Source: Gracilaria gracilis (Eukaryota; Rhodophyta; Florideophyceae; Gracilariales; Gracilariaceae). From it: a DNA stretch of 64,000 nucleotides. Of this stretch, positions 1 through 10,923 are shown one piece after another. The number at the start of each line of letters is the position of its first letter. The first letter of the stretch is position 1. The stretch is from positions 248,001-312,000 of the forward strand of contig JARGSG010000028.1 of NCBI GenBank assembly GCA_030374805.1, written 5' to 3'. Both the position numbers and the translations under genes were made by a program. The notes below the pieces were generated by a model. The model saw only the letters and a program-made list of their open reading frames with translations, did no database searches and was not told the DNA's origin.

Positions 1-98
1 ACTTGACAGGATCTTCACCGGGGAGCGAGGCAACGACGCCTCGGGCGTCCTCGACCTCGACTCTGAGAACGCCTCTCTCTGAGGGGAGACTGCCTTCA

Positions 99-1951
99 TT
101 AGTTTCCCTGGTCTTCCGCCCGCGGCGGCGTCTCAGCGTCCTCGACCACGAGGGCTCGGTCATCTCGATGAGGGTTCACCACGCGAGGGGCATTTGCATC
201 AGCGACCTGCAGAGCAGAGACAACCGGTCTTGCCGGGAGTGGCCGCGATTGCGAGATGACGTGCAAGAAGTCCGTCTTGGCACGCAGATAAGATGCGAAG
301 GGGACGATTTGCTTCTCCTTGGGAGTGAGTGCCTCGTACTTGATCACTACTTTTGGCAACTCCCTCGTCGAGAGGAGACACTAAGGCGAAGTGTGCCCAT
401 GTGTATAACACAATTGGCGAATTGGCCTCGACGCCCCCGCTTGCGGGTTACCATTCCGAGCATCGGCGAATCGAACCGCAGGGCGGTTTTTCTCCATCCA
501 GGCCGTTGAAAACGGGTACCTCCATTCGAATAGGGAATAGGAGGTGCCATCATACGACGGTTGTCGGCGCACAGCGCTAGGTCGGCCAGCGGCGTATCGT
601 ACGATGCATCCTTCGTAGACGGGAGTTCCGTGATCGGCACGGAAACGAATTCGCCATGCGCAAGCTGGAGGTTGTCATATCCTTGTTGAGGGTGTTCGTT
701 CGCGATTAGCGAGAGCGATGAAAAGCGGTCCCCCATTACCAACGCTTTAGCGGGCGTCGACCTCGACTGAAGACCACGGGCACGTAGTGCATCACCCTCC
801 ACGCGAGCGGCTAGGACCAACTCGAGGTAAGTAATCCTCGGTTTGTCCTCCCGACGTCGGGCGACCAGTGACTTGATGGCTGGGCTCAGACCATCAATAA
901 ACATCGTAGAACGTTCCCCATCGTGGTAGACATTGCCACAGCGGTGGAAACCATTGTTGAGGCGCACCGAATAATCGGTTTCGACCTCTCCGGGTAGTTG
1001 CCTGGTATCTCTCAAAGCGAGAATCGCTGACTGAATGGCATCATTTGTCGCGTACGACCTCAAGAGGTACTGCACGGCCTCCGGCCAGCACGTGACCCCT
1101 CCTTCGGAGGCTCTCGACGAACCTCATACACAGTGAAATTGGTCTTCCGCCACTCCCCATAAAAAGTTCGGCAGTGCCACGTAGGTTTGTTCTTCGTTCA
1201 TGCCGATTATATCGGCCACCGCCCCGAAGCGGGCGAGGAAATCCAAGACCATAATTGGATCATCACCAGAAAAGTTCTGGTTCCTCAGTGAAAGTTGCAT
1301 CCGCTTGATGCAATCTTTTACTCGTCCCGTTCCACGGGGTGTGTGATCCAGCGATGAATCCTCCAGCCGATAGTATCGGTACGAAAGAAACTTTCGGAAC
1401 ATCCTATTCGTAAGCTTCAATTCCCGGAGTCCGGAGTGTCTCCTGCCCTTGGTGCGGGAGCGAATCACCCCCTGGGTGGCAGACGACCGCTTAGAGCGAA
1501 AAGAGCGCTCACGGTGACCACCCCCCTACTCAGAGTCAGAAGAAGTAGACCCATCCGAGTGACTCGGGTTAGAATCCGACGAGGTCGGTGTATCCGAATG
1601 ATCGTTGTAGCGTTTGGATTTCCGCCTCCGGCGGCGTTTGCCTGTTCCAGCGCGCTGGTCGCCATGTGACACGGCAGCAACCGGATCATCCAGAGAGTTA
1701 TTGTACATTGTTATGGTTTGCTCCAACGTCTCCAGACGGGCTCGAACGCGATTGAAGCGCTTCTCGATCCCTTCAACGAAGACGGCGGGCAAACCCAAAC
1801 ACTCCAAAATTTTGTTGACATCAGACCGCAATACGCGGAGATCTTCAGCAACATCCCTCGCGGGGGCACTCTCGACCACCTCACGGAGGGCTCGAAATTT
1901 TCCTACAAGTGCATTGTGGGCGGCACGCAGAGTGCGTACCTGGTCCTCCAT
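99..1951 (-). pseudogene. broken LTR-retrotransposon gag-like gene
   Basis: Three open stretches on the minus strand (1951-1526, 1468-1124, 1075-347) lie in one reading frame and are separated only by an in-frame TAG at 1526-1528 and a TGA at 1124-1126. The first stretch looks like a coiled coil followed by an Arg/Lys-rich, Ser/Asp-rich tail. The third contains a helical block (FIDGLSPAIKSLVARRR) typical of Ty3/gypsy-type capsid proteins. At about 350 the frame is lost, and a different frame (359-99, with VVIKYEALTPKEKQ) continues with plausible spacer protein. Near 380-420 a degenerate CCHC zinc knuckle can be guessed across frames. The pol gene would lie left of the window. The assignment to a retroelement gag rests on composition and layout, without a database match. 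The two stops and the frame loss mark it as dead. Confidence 0.5.
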
Positions 1952-3446
1952 GGAAATCCCCTGGGGGTTTTGGCAGCCTCACGGCGACGTAAGGATCCAG
2001 CAACAGCGGCTGCTGGCTGGGACGCCAAAGGCGGTCCAGTAGCGACTGGAGCAGGCCCGGCAACAGGCCGAGAGCTGGCCAACGAGGGCAAAAGAAGGTC
2101 CCGGGATTCTCGGTGCTGGCTCGAAGTCCGAGAGGGAACCTTCGCGGTGAGGGTAGAACCTGCCCGAATCGGGATTTTAGAAACCACCCGATCATCGGGG
2201 ACGTCCCCATCATCACGGGAGCGGCTGCGGGTAACCGCCGGCTCCGTACCAGATGCCTTTCGAGACATTGATGAGACCGCTAAACGGGAGTACACGGAAT
2301 CTTCCGGGCACAGTAGAAATCACCTCCAAAAGAGGAAAAACACACAGACAAGCTTCTAGGTCGAAAGACCAGTTTGTAGTGCAATGCCCCAATGGGGAAA
2401 GAACCACGAAGACGTTCGAGATCTTTTTCAGGTCAGGCAGCACAGTAGCAAAGCCCTTCCAGGGATGATACGGCGGAATCGGTTTGTAAGGCCGAGGCCA
2501 TCATTCACGCCAGGCGTAAGAAGGTAAACCAGAAGCTGGAATTCGTGTAAACGGTGCGTGCGTATCCTCAGATGAGGGGGTGTTCCACAGGGGTGGCCAG
2601 TGTAGACAGGTGTCAGCACGAGCCGCGGGTCGCGGAGAACAACCCGAAAAAGGGTAAAAGAGAAAGGGGAAGTCACGAGAGTGACGGAGAGAGACGGCAA
2701 AGCCGGGCAAATCCTTATACAAGGCGAACGCGACAAATAGCGGTGTAATACTCCCACAATTGGGTTCGTTTGGTCGACGCCAGGCGGATAGAGGGTCCGT
2801 ATGCTACGGGATATCCCTCCGAGGAGGAGCTGAAAACCCCCAAAGGCGAAGAGGCTAGAGCCAACCCTGGTTGGGGAGATTTACTTAGTGGCGGGGCCCA
2901 GTTGCCCCGACACTATATAGTGTGTAGCAAACCTCCCGTACTGTACGGCAAATACTATAATAATCTAGAATACTCTCATAAAGGGTGCAGAATTACCAGC
3001 AATGCAGTGCCAACCTTCTGGACTCTGCCGTGTCCCACGTGTCCCATCCATCAACGTGGCCATCGTATGTGGTCTGAATTAACCCAGCCGACATGTCGGA
3101 AAATAATTAAGTCACGAGGATCCCTCAAGGAGGGCGTTGCACTTCAACGGGCACAACAATTCTCCCATCAATAAATATTAAATTCACATCATACTTCCCT
3201 AGAGATTCCACAGCAATCGAATCTGCAGATGAGATCAATCCAAAGTTGCGACATTTCATCATCGTCGCCTCCTTTTGTCCCAGATTCACACTTCGTACTG
3301 TCTTCTTCGGGATTTCGATCATCTCGATATCCATTGTCAACCTGCGGTGAACATAGTCGGCGACGGAAATCTTCTTGAGAGACAGGTTGCTGTCAACCTC
3401 CTCCTACGGAACACTGTCTCCTTCATCGAACAAGTCCTCCTCCGGG
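1952..3446. other. 5' flank of the gag relic, possible LTR remains
   Basis: No convincing gene. For a minus-strand element this is where the 5' LTR and leader would sit. On the minus strand there is a TATA-like stretch near 2720. A 6-bp GC hairpin (2892-2909) abuts a perfect 14-bp palindrome (2910-2923). LTR ends and a primer-binding site could not be fixed by eye. Overlapping open frames at 1881-2360 run in several phases and look like compositional accidents. Confidence 0.3.
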
Positions 3447-5700
3447 TCAGCAAGATGAGACTACCTGTTCTACATCTCTTTTTGGTTTTGTTGCGCAATT
3501 ACAGCGACACACTTTGTTCCCAACAAGCGTAGCAAGTGGGTGAAGCTCAAAAACATGCCCCGCATAAAACTGAGCAAGAGTTACTTCCGCTCGTCGTATC
3601 TCACAACTATTACAAAAACTCGGGAATGTGTGGTAAAATTGCAGTCGTCTTCTTTCGGCTTGGCAGCATCGCTTTGAATTCAAGCATGTCGACAGATATG
3701 TCAGCCTGCTGTTCAATAGGGATAGAGAGCCGTGATTTTGCCAGCGCATCCACAAGTTCGTTTCGTTCAGTACCACAGTGGTTTGGTACCCAAGAGATAT
3801 AAACTTCACATCTCTGGCTCAAACTCCTGATTTCTTCGGCTAGCGACTGCAAATGCTTTAGTGGCCGACGCAGGTTTCCTTGTAGTACATCGCAAATTGC
3901 ATTTGAGTCTGTGAATATGCGAACAATCCCGTGATATCCTTGCCGTATGTGGGCTAGTGCTTCTTTCATTCCCGCAATTTTTGCCGTGTAGGAGCAAAGG
4001 TTCATGCCTGTGGGTATCACAACTTTATCTGATCTACCTTCTTCGTTCCACCATATTTCGAACGCTTCTGCCCAGACGAACTGTGGTTTTAAAAACTTCA
4101 TTTCCGACGTATCACCATCGACATCTGTTCTTTTTTCATCGTTTTCGATCGCATAAGCCATGGGAAAAGGGTCGCCATATTCGATCCAATGGAAGGACAT
4201 CAGCAGCAACTCTGCTGTCTTAACGACAGCATGTAGCCTGCTGTTCCTAAGGAGTAAATACATAAACAAAAACAGAGGGATGGGAGGGTGGGCAAAAAGA
4301 GAGAGCAAATGGTCTGACTACAAACATTCTGCGAGTTTAGAGATGTTCGAGAACCTTTAATGTAGCAGTCTTTGCGCCCATTCGGGTCTTCTCATCAACT
4401 CTGGACGACTAATTCAAAGCGCAACTACTCTTCTCTGTGACGATTAGGCCGATAACGTCCAATTTCGTTCCTTAACGCTCAATTGAAAACCATTCTACGA
4501 AAATCCATTCAATTAACACATCGGGTCTTCATGACACGCCCCAGTGGTGGTCTTTCTCGCTTTCTGAAATTCATCGATACAGCGGTGTCCTTCCTCCTGT
4601 CGCACGACTTTGTGAGCCGTGCCTGTGAACCATCCTTCCACCCATTTCACTGCAGTCCTTCGGGGATTGTTATTATTTTCTCCTTCGTATTTTCCGACTG
4701 AGCCACCGCACCAAATATCGCACTTACTTCCTGGCAACTGAGACATCAACAATTTGGTCGCAGTTTTCTGCAGCTCTTTTTTGTCATCTTTTGAACACCA
4801 AGCTGAGAAGAATGTGACCTTTTTGAGCTGTAAGAGTCCAGTTTCTGTTAATCACGGGCCTCTTTTGAGTTCTAGCACACCGACCCCTGCCAAAAACTTT
4901 TTGGCTACTCTTTTCGGCGTAGTTTTATTCTTTCGAGTCCGTTCTTTGGTCAGAGTTTGCAGCGCCGAATTCAATGTAGTAGAAGTTGTGTTACGTGCGG
5001 TCTTTTTGTACAGAATGGCTGCCTTGGTCTGACAGATATCATGTAAGATTGATATTGGTATCAGTCGCCGGAGGTATTTGATTGGCGTCGAAAAAACACA
5101 TCCTGTCTGTATCCGAAGCGCAGCGTTCCGCCAAATTTTGAGGGTCTCGGTTCTGGTGCGCAGTGCGTTTGGGATGACTGTATCGGTAGCAACGGAAGCA
5201 CTGAGTTCCAGAAATTACTTGCGCAATGTATTTAGCTTCTTTTCATCCGCACCTCCCGATTTGCTAGCCAAGGATCGAGGGATAAGGGTTCATCTTCTGT
5301 ACTTGGCTTTGACGTTGTGCAAGTATGATGCGAAGCTTAGTCAAATGTCAAAGACGACTTCCAAGAATCGGGCGCACTCTAAAGGTTTAAAAGTCTGTCC
5401 TTCTATATCGATCGCGTAATTGTCGCCCTCTTTTTCCAATTTCTGAGCGTGAAAGAAACCACTACGGTGTTTGTCGGATTCATAGATATGCAACTCATAC
5501 GGCAGTAGTTTGCAAGTGTGTCAAATGCTTGTTAGACCTTGGAGTGGCACAGGTCAGTGTTTTTTTTTCCAAACCCAGAACTCCGTGTTGTCTGCACAAA
5601 TACTAAAAAGAAGGCTGTTTTTCACAAGAGTTACATCCTTAATGCAAATATTGATCATTAAAATGAGCAATAGCGGTTTTGGAAAATTTATTTTTTGGCG
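3447..5700 (-). pseudogene. decayed LINE (non-LTR retrotransposon) ORF2: reverse transcriptase C-terminal part plus RNase H
   Basis: Reading the minus strand from about 5700 to 3610 in one frame gives a protein-like sequence with several in-frame stops. In order there are: a degraded PQG-like segment (FPKPLLLILMIN), the polymerase catalytic box as CADN where ADD is expected (about 5600), and a thumb region (ARFLEVVFD, then ALRIQTGCVFSTP at about 5100). Next comes a linker. Then an RNase HI domain (about 4020-3690) has IFTDSN and a HCGTERNELVDALAK block carrying two of the usual acidic residues. Stops occur after VWKKKH, PLQGLTSI, EVVFDI, AKYRR, NTLRK and LKRGP. At about 3610 a frameshift leads to a Cys-rich tail (CRCNCATKPKRD). 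The relic belongs to a LINE whose RNase H follows the RT. It is dead. A scrap of the same 3' end lies at 58645. Confidence 0.8.
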
Positions 5701-6688
5701 TTATTGATCAGCAAAGCGATCAATAGAGCGCAAAAATGGAAAATTTGAAAGTCTGATATTTGCTAAACTAAAACTTTAAACTTTTTAAAAGTTTTTTATT
5801 TATCTTTTTTGGATATGATGGATAATGTGTTAAGTTAAAAAGTTTTTGGAGAGTAATAAAACCGTTCTTAAATCACAAATGACTAAAATTTTGAGTAAAA
5901 TGTCAAGAAAAATATTTTGTATTTGCAGCTGTACTAGTTTCCATTGAATTTGGTAAAAACGGCTCTAACAACAAGTTTCATGATTTAGTGCTATAAAATA
6001 CATTCGTTAAACTTGATAACAAACTGTATGCTGTAAACAAATTGTATTACAGTGCAGGCCAAAACTTGCAATGGACTTAATTTTTTCAAATTTCTGTTGA
6101 TCACTTAGTGATAATTGAACTTAACTTCGCGACATACTACGTATAAGTTTAGACATTTGTAGAAAACCCATTTCGCAGAAAAATAAAAAAATTTTCAAAA
6201 ATTTCGAACTACAAAGCTTTTGAAATTAATGATCACTATAGTAATCAGTAAATATTGGCATCAGGAATATCAATGTTTGTACTACAACACCCAGGAAATC
6301 AGTGCTTGCAGTGTGAAAAATGATTCAGGGGGGTGTCCCGACAACGCCTGGGACACCCCTGAGATGGAGAATCCCCATATCTCCGATGGAGATATGGGGC
6401 AGAGCGCAGCGTGGAAGCTGCGCTCAAATGCTGCCTCCTGCGCCCGTGGATGCTTTCAGCGCCGCCGAAGGCGAAACATGAGTACAAAACGGCAGCGCAA
6501 TGTCGTTCCACGCCGGCGAATGCACAACACGAAGACAGTGCGGTGGCGCCGTATCGTTCTGCGCCGCGAGCGCTGTTACAACTACTGCCGCCAGCGCTAC
6601 TGCACTACCGTCGCTGCAACGATGGAGAAAGCAATGTTAGGCACAGCTAATGAGAATACAAGCAGGCAGTTAACTCAACAACACGGTC
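5701..6688. other. AT-rich interval followed by a tandem hairpin block
   Basis: 5701-6250 is strongly AT-rich with no gene-like frame, and may be further LINE 5' debris. From 6330 the composition flips to GC-rich and carries three back-to-back inverted repeats. A plus-strand open frame (6220-6927) crosses this block. Its Arg/Cys-rich translation looks like an accident of GC content, so it is not called. Confidence 0.4.
6330..6424. repeat. three adjacent hairpins
   Basis: Hairpin 1 has arms 6330-6339 and 6350-6359 (GGGGTGTCCC, 10 bp, loop 10). Hairpin 2 has arms 6373-6384 and 6388-6399 (CCCCATATCTCC, 12 bp perfect, loop GAT). Hairpin 3 has arms 6403-6410 and 6417-6424 (AGCGCAGC, 8 bp, loop 6). 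The three stems are unrelated in sequence. The function is unknown. Confidence 0.85.
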
Positions 6689-7066
6689 CTACAACAATTC
6701 AATCAGCTGTGACACGTCTCCTGCGGGCTTTTTGGACATTGCGGTCGCACGAACGCCGACACGTAGCCCAAACAGAACCCCACGCAGATACACAGTTGGC
6801 AAACAGGCGCAAAGAATATGCAGTACGTTATCAACAGAACCGAACGAGATCTTTTGACCGACAATGTTCCGCAACATACGCTCAGACTCCGCCATTAGCT
6901 TCGGTGACCAAGAGATGTCGACGCTGACGCGGGAAACCGTGGACTGGCACGAACTTTCTACTGCCTCGTCATCAATTAACGGGCAGCGGAGAGTATAAAG
7001 GTCTGCAGTATCATCATCAGTGGCTTTGGCCACCAAAGCGGTCGCGTTGGGCCTATTGTTAGACAT
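6689..7066 (-). CDS. possible hypothetical protein (125 aa)
   Basis: An open frame with an ATG start that begins MSNNRPNATALVAKATDDD. Its composition is more protein-like than that of the overlapping plus-strand frame. I recognise no domain and see no membrane segment, signal or metal-binding motif. It sits next to the hairpin block and transposon debris, so it could be a fragment of a mobile-element protein. It might also be non-coding. Confidence 0.25.
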   Translation of the reverse strand: MSNNRPNATALVAKATDDDTADLYTLRCPLIDDEAVESSCQSTVSRVSVDISWSPKLMAESERMLRNIVGQKISFGSVDNVLHILCACLPTVYLRGVLFGLRVGVRATAMSKKPAGDVSQLIELL

Positions 7067-8703
7067 GTTGTGGGCTATTTTTGTGCGGCTTGCGGCCGGA
7101 CTGAAGCGGACTTCGAACTAATGGCAGCTTAAATGAGATTCAACATGACCAAGGACATATACCAAGATAAGATGAGACATGGTGTCCTTAGTGACAATAT
7201 GGTATATGATGGCAAGAAACCTAGGGTATTTAGTTACCAAGGGCATTCCATTTGTGTCAGATTTATATAAACCCCCGAGTTGAACCGTCACTTCAAAATC
7301 AACTCGGGCAGACCACTTCCTCTCGACGACCCTGCCCCAAAAGTTTTACTTACTTTTCTTCCTCCTTTTTTGTCGTCACCTTCCACTCTCCTTTGGCAAC
7401 CACCCACTACCTTTTAGCACAGTCTGTGCCTTATTTTGCAACAAACCGTTCTACACTTTAATTTACATCGGCGGCCTGGTCTTCCGCCTACATATCTAGA
7501 GTTGCAGTGTGTGGCCCTCCGTTGGGCTCGCTCGGACATTGTGACCGTCGTTTTTTCTTCGTTCTCGCTGTTCTTCAACGGACGTGTGGCGTGATTGGCC
7601 CTCTTTTGTTGCTTGGATTGTCGCTTACTCGATATTTGGTATTGTTTGTTTTGGCTTTTCTGTGAGCTACACTGTTATCTTTCGCCGTTTTCGGCTGGTA
7701 CCCCTGGCATTTATTTTGTTTCCTCTGGGTTTGTCACGACACGCGTCATTTGGTTGCTGTTGTGACAAAAATGACGTCCACATGCAGTATAGATATTAAT
7801 GGCACAAAGCCCGAAATGACATTGTTGCCAACTTACCATCTTTTCTTTCAATCGTACCCTCACTTTTTTACGGTGTGGTATTACCTCAATGGATTTAAGG
7901 AATCTTTTCCAATTGATGCGCAAACAATCTATAAAGCTAATGCAGCTAGATAAACATGCACCAGCCTAGTAGCTCTTCTTAATAGGGCAAAGCTGCCTTA
8001 GATTCGGCTTTCGATTGAGATACAAATTTGCATAGCAATTGTGAATTGCTCGAGAAAAAGCCGTCCAGAATTGATGCAGACTGTTGCGACATGCGAACTA
8101 TTTCATCCATCTTTTCAAACGGTAGACCAATTATTATTTTAGAAAGGTTTTTTATATCTTCTAATGCGGTTTGTAACCATAAACATTAGCGGCGTGTGTG
8201 CAAGTGTGGTGGTTCTCGATCGATTAAGTCAGTGTACAATATGCGAAACAGCTTTAGATGTATGCTAAACGCTTCTCAAAAATTAAAAGCCGGATAAACA
8301 GGTTGAGAAGAATGGTAGTAGGTGTATCAAGGGCATGGCTCTCGTTTAACCGTATGGGTTGTTGCACTTCTAAGGTTTAAAGTAGTGTGATAAGCTTCTT
8401 GGAGAAGTTCAACTGCTTTTGCAACGGTTTGAAGGACACACTGCTCCTCGTCGCTGAAAACGTTGCCGTCTCGTTCGAATGACGTGTCGCTCATGCCAGG
8501 GATGATGGTGATAAAGAGGAAGGATATAGGGGTGCTGCTACCAAAGCTATATCTGAAATTGGCATTTCAGATATTTGGCTTGAGATTTCGCACCACTGAT
8601 AGGGTTGCTCTCAGGGTTCGTGATGATAGAATGAGCTCCCTCCTATGAATGCATTTGGTGACAGAACCAAGGCTCTTTCCTCCTTGCACCAGAATTTCTG
8701 GAC
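7067..8703. other. gene-free interval
   Basis: No frame longer than about 70 codons looks real. At 7261-7270 there is a TATA-like ATTTATATAA. It is followed by an inverted repeat CCCGAGTTGA (7274-7283 and 7299-7308, loop 15), an arrangement that could be a promoter of a lost element. A perfect 11-bp hairpin with a 4-nt loop lies at 8549-8574, about 130 bp before the next gene. Confidence 0.4.
8549..8574. repeat. perfect 11-bp hairpin, 4-nt loop
   Basis: Arms ATATCTGAAAT (8549-8559) and its exact reverse complement (8564-8574) flank a TGGC loop. It lies upstream of the NmrA-like gene. A stem of this length with so short a loop is not expected by chance in a window of this size. Confidence 0.8.
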
Positions 8704-9570
8704 ATGACTTCCCTCTCGTTTATAGCTTCGACACCGGTCCCCAATTTTAATGGCAAACGATGTTTGCATCGCACGTTTCGAAGGCCGCCCATGGCATCCC
8801 AGGCAGGAGTGTTGGGTGCAACAGGAGGGTTGGGCAGAGTTATAGTCGAGCGCCTTTTGGACAGCACGCGTTTGACTTCGTCACCGATAAGTACAGTGAA
8901 TGCGTTTGTGCGAGATCCGCTGAAGGCGAACAAGGTCTTGCCATCAAATGACCCTGCGCTTGTTATTACGAAACTTTCAGCCTCTGATGAAGCCCACAGC
9001 TTACGAAATGCTTTTCGCGGTGTTTCGTATATGATTATTTGTGTGGGAACAACAGCATTTCCAACAAAGAATTGGCGAAATGGGAATACTCCGACCGCCA
9101 TTGACGATGTGGCGGTCTCTCGTTGGTTAAAGGCCCTCGATGAGGAGTGTATACGTCGCATTGTGTATGTGTCATCGATTGGAGTCGCACGAAAGCTTTC
9201 CTTTCCATATTTCATCTTGAATGCGTTTGGGGTACTCGATGCTAAGCAGAAAGGCGAGGCACATGTGGTTGAAGCGGCAAAGCGTCTTTCATGTGCCTAT
9301 GCAATCTTACGCCCTGGCAGACTTGTAGGTGCACCACATACGAACGTTGGTTCCATAAGGGCGGAGCCCAACGCTAACAAACTCAATTTACGGTTCGAAA
9401 TAGGAGATTGTATCAACGGAGAAGTGAGCAGATCCGTTACAGCAGAAATCGCAGCTATTTCCGCCGTCTGGGACGAAACGAAAGACCTCGATATGTGCTT
9501 CGTAAACACAGATGGGGCCGCCCTCAATTTGGAGCAAATACGACAGAAAATGAAGACCTGTGAGTTGTAG
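8704..9570 (+). CDS. NmrA-like / atypical SDR NAD(P)-binding protein, probably plastid
   Basis: 288 aa with an ATG start. The first 30 or so residues are Ser/Arg-rich with few acids, which suits an organelle transit peptide. A Rossmann dinucleotide-binding motif follows (GATGGLGRVIVERLL, about residues 38-52). The middle has strand-helix alternation ending in YVSSIGVARK (where a classical SDR has its Ser/Tyr region). Then comes YAILRPGRLVG, a typical proline-containing loop of the NmrA and Tic62-type family. The length matches the family. Such proteins act as reductases or redox sensors and several are plastid-located, but the substrate cannot be read from sequence. Uninterrupted and no sign of transfer. 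It could also be called a Tic62 N-terminal-like or SDR_a5 protein. Confidence 0.82.
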   Translation: MTSLSFIASTPVPNFNGKRCLHRTFRRPPMASQAGVLGATGGLGRVIVERLLDSTRLTSSPISTVNAFVRDPLKANKVLPSNDPALVITKLSASDEAHSLRNAFRGVSYMIICVGTTAFPTKNWRNGNTPTAIDDVAVSRWLKALDEECIRRIVYVSSIGVARKLSFPYFILNAFGVLDAKQKGEAHVVEAAKRLSCAYAILRPGRLVGAPHTNVGSIRAEPNANKLNLRFEIGDCINGEVSRSVTAEIAAISAVWDETKDLDMCFVNTDGAALNLEQIRQKMKTCEL

Positions 9571-10097
9571 GGAGAAACAAAACTCGAGGTAGCGAACGGT
9601 TTATGACGCGTGGGGGAAAGCTAGTCAGCCTCCTGTTCGCATGATGAAAGAGCAACTCCTTAGGGTTTCTAAGCTCGTCACATTGCTCTATTCTTTTGTA
9701 AATGTAAATGTTGTAAATGCGGAAGGGAGTGATATCCGGCTGTCACCCTTGTCTCGACATATTCCATTTGATTATCATGCAAGCAATCCCACGGCGTTTT
9801 ATGTCAGAGCGATAATCAGAGTTGGAACTGGGCAAACGGAGATGAGCACGGCACCCTGAGTGCCATTCCGTCAAAAATGAAGGGCATGAATTTATGTGCC
9901 AAAGACATGTCAAGAAACGAGTGGAAAACAGTTTTCGCAGTGTGCCTACACTGCAAGTGTACTGATCTAATCGAAATCAGTGGTCCAACAAACGGGTTCT
10001 TCCTCTTGCTAGAGTAAATATCTTCGTTGGCTATTATTGTGAACGCTCGGATCAGGAAGCGGTGAAACTCAGGTAAAGAGTCTGTTCTCCGTCTACG
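9571..10097. other. intergenic, nothing recognised
   Basis: Short frames on both strands (9641-9859 plus, 9816-10115 minus) show no recognisable motif and were not called. This is probably the 3' end of the NmrA-like gene and the promoter of the Cgi121 gene. Confidence 0.35.
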
Positions 10098-10817
10098 ATG
10101 CGCTACAAGCTCCATTCCGGGATTGGCGGTTCAGCGGAAATTCTGCTCTTTCAGAATGTAACCAACGCGAAGGACGTTCTCCCTCTCATCCTGAACGGTG
10201 AGATACCCTCTGCGTTTCTTCAAGCTCGATTGGTATGCTACTTGTGATTTTTCAGCCGAGCCTTGAAATCAAAACTAACTATCGTGTGACATATTTGCAT
10301 CATGCCTTCACGATTGCTCTACATCTTTGCCGATTTTGAAGATTCCAGATTTGTTCCTTGCTCTAATAGCTGTTTCTAAAGCCGTTCAGGATGGTAAGTC
10401 CTTCATGGAAAGCTAAAGGGGTTATGCTCCATTTATTCTAACCTATGTCTTCTTCCAATCATGTTTTCTAAATCCCAAAAAGAGCATTCTTCTTCAATGA
10501 GTACGCGCAACCTGTTCACTGAAATCATATATAATCTGTCCGGAAGCAGAAACATTAGCAAAGCGCTCAAAACTTTTGGCATTGAAGATGATACATCTGA
10601 TATTCTGGTGATTGTTCCCAATCCCCAGAATGATGTACTAGAGAAGATCCGCAACTATATCAAGGCTGAGGAGAAGCCAGCAACCGGAAACTGCATGAGG
10701 CATATCGTGGACCACAACGCAGTGAAAAAAGTATATGGTATTTCGGAAAAGGAGTTAGAATGCGGAACACTTGTGGACTCAGTTGTCACGAGAATGGCCT
10801 GCAGAGATGTGAAATAG
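10098..10817 (+). CDS. Cgi121/TPRKB-like subunit of the KEOPS tRNA t6A complex (3 exons)
   Basis: A single-frame reading misses this gene because it has two introns. Exon 1 is 10098-10232, intron 1 starts GTATGC and ends TTTGAAG, exon 2 is 10342-10393, intron 2 starts GTAAGT and ends CCCAAAAAG, and exon 3 is 10483-10817. The phases fit exactly and give 173 aa, close to the roughly 175 aa of TPRKB. The end of exon 1 and exon 2 give the conserved QARLIPDLFLALIAVSKAVQ segment. Exon 3 gives TRNLFTEIIYNLSGSRNISK and KTFGIEDDTSDILV, then GTLVDSVVTRMACRDVK, all hallmarks of Cgi121. The family binds the kinase subunit (PRPK/Bud32) and helps KEOPS make N6-threonylcarbamoyladenosine at A37 of ANN-decoding tRNAs. 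Residue agreement is strong. The exon 1 start at 10098 is the first in-frame ATG. Confidence 0.88.
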
Positions 10818-10923
10818 TTCCGATGTTCTTCTCGAGTCCAATTCTTGTAACTGCAGGAACTATAGATCGAGCAATTGATTGATAATTGGTCTTTATAAAC
10901 CAACGTGGTCAGGATACGGTCCC

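Noticed and set aside
450-500. tRNA T-arm-like GGTTCGATTC on the minus strand.
   Set aside because: It lies inside the gag relic. No anticodon arm or acceptor pairing could be built around it.
6220-6927. 235-codon plus-strand open frame.
   Set aside because: The translation is Arg/Cys/Thr-rich and crosses three hairpins. The opposite frame looks more protein-like. Likely a composition artefact.
7274-7308. 10-bp inverted repeat with a 15-nt spacer after a TATA-like stretch.
   Set aside because: With spacers up to 15 nt about one such repeat is expected by chance, so it is kept only as a note in the interval.
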